Under the pieces are notes generated by a model, which was given only the letters and a program-made list of their open reading frames with translations, did not search any database and was not told where the DNA came from. A program made the position numbers and the translations under genes. Shown piece by piece: positions 50,615 through 53,958 of a stretch of DNA of 53,958 bases. Every line of letters starts with the position of its first letter. Positions within the stretch are counted from its first letter, which is position 1. Source of the stretch: an uncultured Pelagibacteraceae bacterium (lineage in GTDB: Bacteria; Pseudomonadota; Alphaproteobacteria; Pelagibacterales; Pelagibacteraceae); contig CACNRG010000006.1 in the NCBI GenBank assembly GCA_902622805.1, forward strand, positions 1 to 53,958, in the 5' to 3' direction.

Positions 50615-51727
50615 TTAATTAAATAAACCAAGGTCTCTTAGGTCATTAAAGGTTGTAAAAAACATTATAGATATCAATAAAAACATCCCGATTCGAAAAA
50701 AACCCTCTTGAGTTTTTTGTGACAACGGTCTGCCTAAAACTTTTTCAAACGCATAAAACATTAGATGACCACCATCTAACATTGGTATTGGAAATAGGTT
50801 AACCAAACCTAGACTTATTGAAATATAAGCCATCATACTTATAAAAGCTAAAATACCAATATCAGCAACTTGTCCTGAAATTTTAGCAATTCTAATAGGA
50901 CCACCTAATTGCGATGTATCAGCTTTACCAACAATCATTCTACCAACATATTTTAGAGATGAGACACTTACATAATACACTTCATTAATTGCTTGCAATA
51001 TTGACTGTGCTGGACCGAGTTTTACGTGATTTATTTGATTGTTATAGGCACCAATTTTTATTCCCACAATTCTTTTGTTTACTTTATTTCCTAAATTATC
51101 CTCGCCTTTAACTAAATTAGGTTTTATTTTAAGAAAAATTTCATCATAAGAACGTTTTACTTTAAAATCTATTAAATCATTAGTAGACATCATGATATAT
51201 TTAGAAACATCTAAAACACTTTGAACTTTATTATTATCTATTTCTAAAATAACATCACCCTCTTTAAGTCCCCCGACCATTGCAGGGCTATCTTTTTGTA
51301 CTTCATTAATTACAGCTGGAGTAAAATCTTTTCCGATAAATGTATAAATCGAGAAAAAAATAACAAATGCAAGAATAAAATTAGCTAAAGGTCCGCCAAA
51401 GACAATCAAGGCTCTTTGATATAAAGGTTTTAGGGTAAATAATTTTTTTTGTTCTTCTTCATCATATTTTTTTAAAATTTCATCGTGATCGACTTGAGAA
51501 TAAACGTTCCTATCGCCAAAAAACTTTACATAACCACCAAGTGGAATCCAACATATTTTCCAACGCGTTCCTGATTTATCATTCCAACCAAAAATTTCTT
51601 TACCAAAACCAATTGAAAAATCTGTAACTCCTACTCCATATTTTTTTGCAAAATAATAATGACCATATTCATGGATAAATACTACAATTAAAATTAAAAC
51701 TATAAACGGTATTATATAAGTTATCAT
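50615..51727 (-). CDS. rseP: RIP zinc metalloprotease RseP (370 aa)
   Basis: This is a site-2 intramembrane protease that cleaves membrane-bound anti-sigma factors and signal peptides. The zinc motif is FIHEYGHYYFAKKYG (HExxH), the PDZ domain covers about residues 130-220, and the second site NLFPIPMLDGGHLMFYAFE (NxxPxPxLDGG) is near the C-terminus. Four helices are visible. It lies 9 nt after the rhodanese stop and may be co-transcribed with it. Confidence 0.95.
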   Translation of the reverse strand: MITYIIPFIVLILIVVFIHEYGHYYFAKKYGVGVTDFSIGFGKEIFGWNDKSGTRWKICWIPLGGYVKFFGDRNVYSQVDHDEILKKYDEEEQKKLFTLKPLYQRALIVFGGPLANFILAFVIFFSIYTFIGKDFTPAVINEVQKDSPAMVGGLKEGDVILEIDNNKVQSVLDVSKYIMMSTNDLIDFKVKRSYDEIFLKIKPNLVKGEDNLGNKVNKRIVGIKIGAYNNQINHVKLGPAQSILQAINEVYYVSVSSLKYVGRMIVGKADTSQLGGPIRIAKISGQVADIGILAFISMMAYISISLGLVNLFPIPMLDGGHLMFYAFEKVLGRPLSQKTQEGFFRIGMFLLISIMFFTTFNDLRDLGLFN

Positions 51728-51736
51728 AAGAGAAAA

Positions 51737-52120
51737 TTATATTATCTTAAATTCACTTTTTTTTACTGCTCCAAAACCACCGTCAATGTGGGATACTTTT
51801 TCGAAGCCCATATCTTGTAATGATTTAGCTGCTAATGCTGATCTTGCTCCTGCTGCACAAAATAAAACCATTTCTTTTTGTAAATCTAATTTGCCATCTT
51901 TGAAATATTGACTGTTAGGATCTATCCAAAATTCTAACATGCCTCTTGGAATATGAACTGCGTTTTCAACTTTTCCATCTCTTTCTAATTCTCTAATGTC
52001 TCTAATATCAATTAAATTACATTTATTTTCTTTAAATAAATTAAATGCTTCTTTAGTATCTATAGTTTTAACTTCTGAATATGCTTCTTTAACTAATGTT
52101 TGTGCTGATTTGATAGTCAT
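51737..52120 (-). CDS. Rhodanese-like sulfurtransferase domain protein (127 aa from the ATG at 52120)
   Basis: A single rhodanese domain with the active-site loop VLFCAAGARSALAA (Cys in CAAGARS), the CH2-type motif IDGGFGAV near the C-terminus, and CNLIDIRDIRELER (DIRxxxE) near the N-terminus. Such proteins carry sulfur for thiolation or detoxify cyanide and thiosulfate. A longer frame starts upstream at 52174, but the ATG at 52120 gives a normal N-terminus (MTIKSAQTLVKEA). The substrate is unknown. Confidence 0.88.
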   Translation of the reverse strand: MTIKSAQTLVKEAYSEVKTIDTKEAFNLFKENKCNLIDIRDIRELERDGKVENAVHIPRGMLEFWIDPNSQYFKDGKLDLQKEMVLFCAAGARSALAAKSLQDMGFEKVSHIDGGFGAVKKSEFKII

Positions 52121-52228
52121 TAACTTAGTATATATCAAAAAAAATTGTTTTTTACATAAAATTAAATTAATCAACAGCTAATTAGATTTATAGTTGAATT
52201 ATTGGATATATAATTTACCAATTAATTT

Positions 52229-52732
52229 GTGAAAATTATTAAATTTATTATTATATTAGTTGTTATTCTAACTCCTCAAAATCTATTGGCTGAAGATTTT
52301 AAAACTGAAAATCTAAAGTTATTCATGGGAAAATGGATTTCAAATTGTTCCACTGACAATGAAAAAAAATGTGCCCTTGAAAGAAGCGTTTTCATTGATA
52401 AAGAAATGAAAAAAAAACTTATTACTGTCATTATGCAAACTGAATCGCCTTCAAAAGATGTAAGGTTTATTTTGATAAGTCCATTAGGAACATTAATTCC
52501 ATCAGGAGTTAAAATTGGTTTTGATGGAAAATTTATCAGCGACAAAGCTTATAGCTTTAATATCTGCCGTCAAATTGGATGTATTACTTCAATGATGGTT
52601 AAAAAAGAGACATTGGAGCGATTTAAAAAAGCAGGTGATTTAAATTTAGAGTATGTTGGTGCAAATGGCCAAAAAATCAACATTAATTTTGATTTAAATG
52701 GGTTTACAAAAGAACTTAAAAAAATTTTATAA
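52229..52732 (+). CDS. Secreted IalB (invasion-associated locus B) family protein (167 aa)
   Basis: GTG at 52229 opens a signal peptide (KIIKFIIILVVILTPQNLLA). The mature part shows the IalB pattern: MGKWISNCST, KKCALERSVFIDKE, ISPLGTLIPSGVKIGFDG and FNICRQIGCITSM, with four cysteines in two pairs. Members are periplasmic and their function outside pathogens is unknown. It is divergent from the rhodanese gene. Confidence 0.82.
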   Translation: MKIIKFIIILVVILTPQNLLAEDFKTENLKLFMGKWISNCSTDNEKKCALERSVFIDKEMKKKLITVIMQTESPSKDVRFILISPLGTLIPSGVKIGFDGKFISDKAYSFNICRQIGCITSMMVKKETLERFKKAGDLNLEYVGANGQKININFDLNGFTKELKKIL

Positions 52733-52867
52733 CAAATTATAAATTTAAAATTTTAAGATTTTAAAGCCATAAATTATTCAAATAAATTTAAGTGAATTAC
52801 TTGCTATTGTTGTAAAAAGATATAAGCATCCCTTTAAATCACATAATATTAATATCTTTCTCACCAA

Positions 52868-53958
52868 ATGAACTTTGCAGATTTACAAATAGAGAATAAA
52901 CTTAAAAGATCAATTGAACTTGCAAACTTTATAACTCCTACTCCTATTCAAAGTCAATCTATACCAATTAGTTTAGTTGGTAGAGATATATTAGGAACTG
53001 CACAAACAGGCACTGGTAAAACTTTAGCTTTTACAATTCCAATGATTAACAAATTAATCAAAAATAAGTATGCGATGGGTTTGATAATTTGTCCTACGAG
53101 GGAACTTGCAACACAAGTAATGGAAACTGTTTTAAAATTAAATGTAAGAGAAATTGGAATTGGTAATGCTCTATTAATTGGTGGAGAAAGCATGCAAAAA
53201 CAACTTCGAAAATTAAATAAGAAAGCAAGAATTATTGTTGGTACGCCAGGACGAATTAATGATCATTTAGAGAGAAAAAGTTTAAATCTTTCAAAAGTAA
53301 ATTATTTAGTTTTAGATGAGACTGATAGAATGTTAGATATGGGGTTTACTCCACAAATAGAAAAAATTTTAAAATTTGTTCCAAAAGATCATCAAACTTT
53401 ATTATTTTCTGCAACCTTACCAAATAATATTTTAAAAATTTCTGAGAAATATTTAAATAATCCTGAGAGAATTTCTGTTGGTTCTTTATCAACACCAATT
53501 GAAAAGATTAAACAAGAAACTTTTCAAATTACTCAAGATAAAAAATATCATGAACTCATTAATCAGTTGGTTGAAAGATCAGGATCTATTTTAGTTTTTG
53601 TAAAAACTAAACATGGTGCAGACAAAATCGTTAAACGATTAAAATATGATGGTCATAAAGCAGATGCTATTCATGGCAATTTAAGACAGAGTAAAAGAGA
53701 TCGAGTAATTACTGGGTTTAGAAATGGTAATAGTAGAATTTTAATAGCAACTGATGTTGCTGCTCGTGGATTAGATATACCTTTAATTCAACATGTGATT
53801 AACTATGATTTACCACAAGTACCTGAAGATTATATTCATAGAGTAGGAAGAACTGGCAGAGCTGGCAAAGAAGGATCTGCTTTAACTTTTTTAACACCAA
53901 GTGATCAATCAATGTGGAATTCGATTAGCAAATTAATTGATCCAAATTACAAAGCCCA
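52868..53958 (+). CDS. rhlE: ATP-dependent RNA helicase, RhlE-like DEAD-box family, right end cut
   Basis: The frame starts with ATG at 52868 and runs off the right edge after about 363 codons. Motifs in order: Q-motif TPTPIQSQSI, motif I GTAQTGTGKT, Ia PTRELATQ, Ib GTPGRI, motif II VLDETDRMLDMGF (DETD in place of DEAD), III SATLPN, IV ILVFVKTKH, V ATDVAARGLDIP and VI HRVGRTGRAG. It probably remodels structured RNA or ribosome precursors. The C-terminal tail is outside the window. Confidence 0.92.
   Translation, partial: MNFADLQIENKLKRSIELANFITPTPIQSQSIPISLVGRDILGTAQTGTGKTLAFTIPMINKLIKNKYAMGLIICPTRELATQVMETVLKLNVREIGIGNALLIGGESMQKQLRKLNKKARIIVGTPGRINDHLERKSLNLSKVNYLVLDETDRMLDMGFTPQIEKILKFVPKDHQTLLFSATLPNNILKISEKYLNNPERISVGSLSTPIEKIKQETFQITQDKKYHELINQLVERSGSILVFVKTKHGADKIVKRLKYDGHKADAIHGNLRQSKRDRVITGFRNGNSRILIATDVAARGLDIPLIQHVINYDLPQVPEDYIHRVGRTGRAGKEGSALTFLTPSDQSMWNSISKLIDPNYKA

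Noticed and set aside
1-53958. CRISPR arrays, insertion sequences, prophage or integrase genes
   Set aside because: No regularly spaced repeats, no transposase or integrase-like proteins and no terminal inverted repeats were seen.

Overview
The window is very A+T-rich and densely packed. It has almost no intergenic DNA, many 1-40 nt gene overlaps, and no insertion sequences, CRISPR or prophage. Protein content and gene style point to a streamlined marine alphaproteobacterium of the SAR11 (Candidatus Pelagibacter) type: dissimilatory-type AprBA, SuyAB/Xsc sulfonate enzymes, TRAP transport, lon-clpX-clpP-tig order and A/T-biased codons. The taxonomic call is an inference from gene content.

Region by region. 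1-1089: end of a surface-polysaccharide cluster on the minus strand (partial glycosyltransferase, frameshifted FkbM methyltransferase). 1162-7135: proteostasis block lon, clpX, clpP, tig, with tRNA-Leu(UAG) directly upstream of tig. 7136-10730: small hypothetical proteins, two frameshifted genes (histidine phosphatase, DUF3047), a family 5 uracil-DNA glycosylase and a YbgC-type thioesterase. 10727-20953: a transport and oxidation region with a minus-strand TRAP operon (dctP, dctQ, dctM, NCS1 permease, SDR) facing a plus-strand operon (GMC oxidoreductase, TerC, SDR, M23 peptidase, hydratase). 20965-26018: FAD amine oxidase, carbamoyltransferase with DUF5989 and SxtJ-like membrane partners, and a membrane-anchored sugar dehydrogenase-like protein. 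26026-35284: a sulfonate/sulfite region with xsc facing suyAB and a YeiH-type transporter, then a minus-strand operon aprM-aprB-aprA-orf116-orf44-tauE. 35382-40620: HIT hydrolase, pabC/pabA/pabB, MFS permease, metC. 40696-46355: a 27-residue very basic peptide, mnmA, DUF3553, cysQ, recX and small membrane proteins. 46362-48533: CDP-sugar genes rfbF/rfbG with a cupin. 48743-53958: amt, hupB, rseP, rhodanese, an IalB-like protein and a partial RhlE helicase.

How the genes work together: SuyAB (3-sulfolactate) and Xsc (sulfoacetaldehyde) both release sulfite. TauE and possibly the YeiH-like protein could export it, and AprBA with its membrane partner AprM could oxidise it to APS. The xsc/suyA divergent promoter carries an inverted repeat that looks like a shared operator. 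Two small proteins inside the apr operon (116 and 44 residues) have no function I recognise. These, the carbamoyltransferase trio and the 27-residue basic peptide are the best candidates for undescribed biology.

Three genes within the first 10.5 kb (FkbM, phosphatase, DUF3047) are each broken by one base in an A-run, and each is intact if that base is corrected. This is either local sequencing error or true slippage/decay. No stretch longer than about 300 bases lacks a gene once these are read through.
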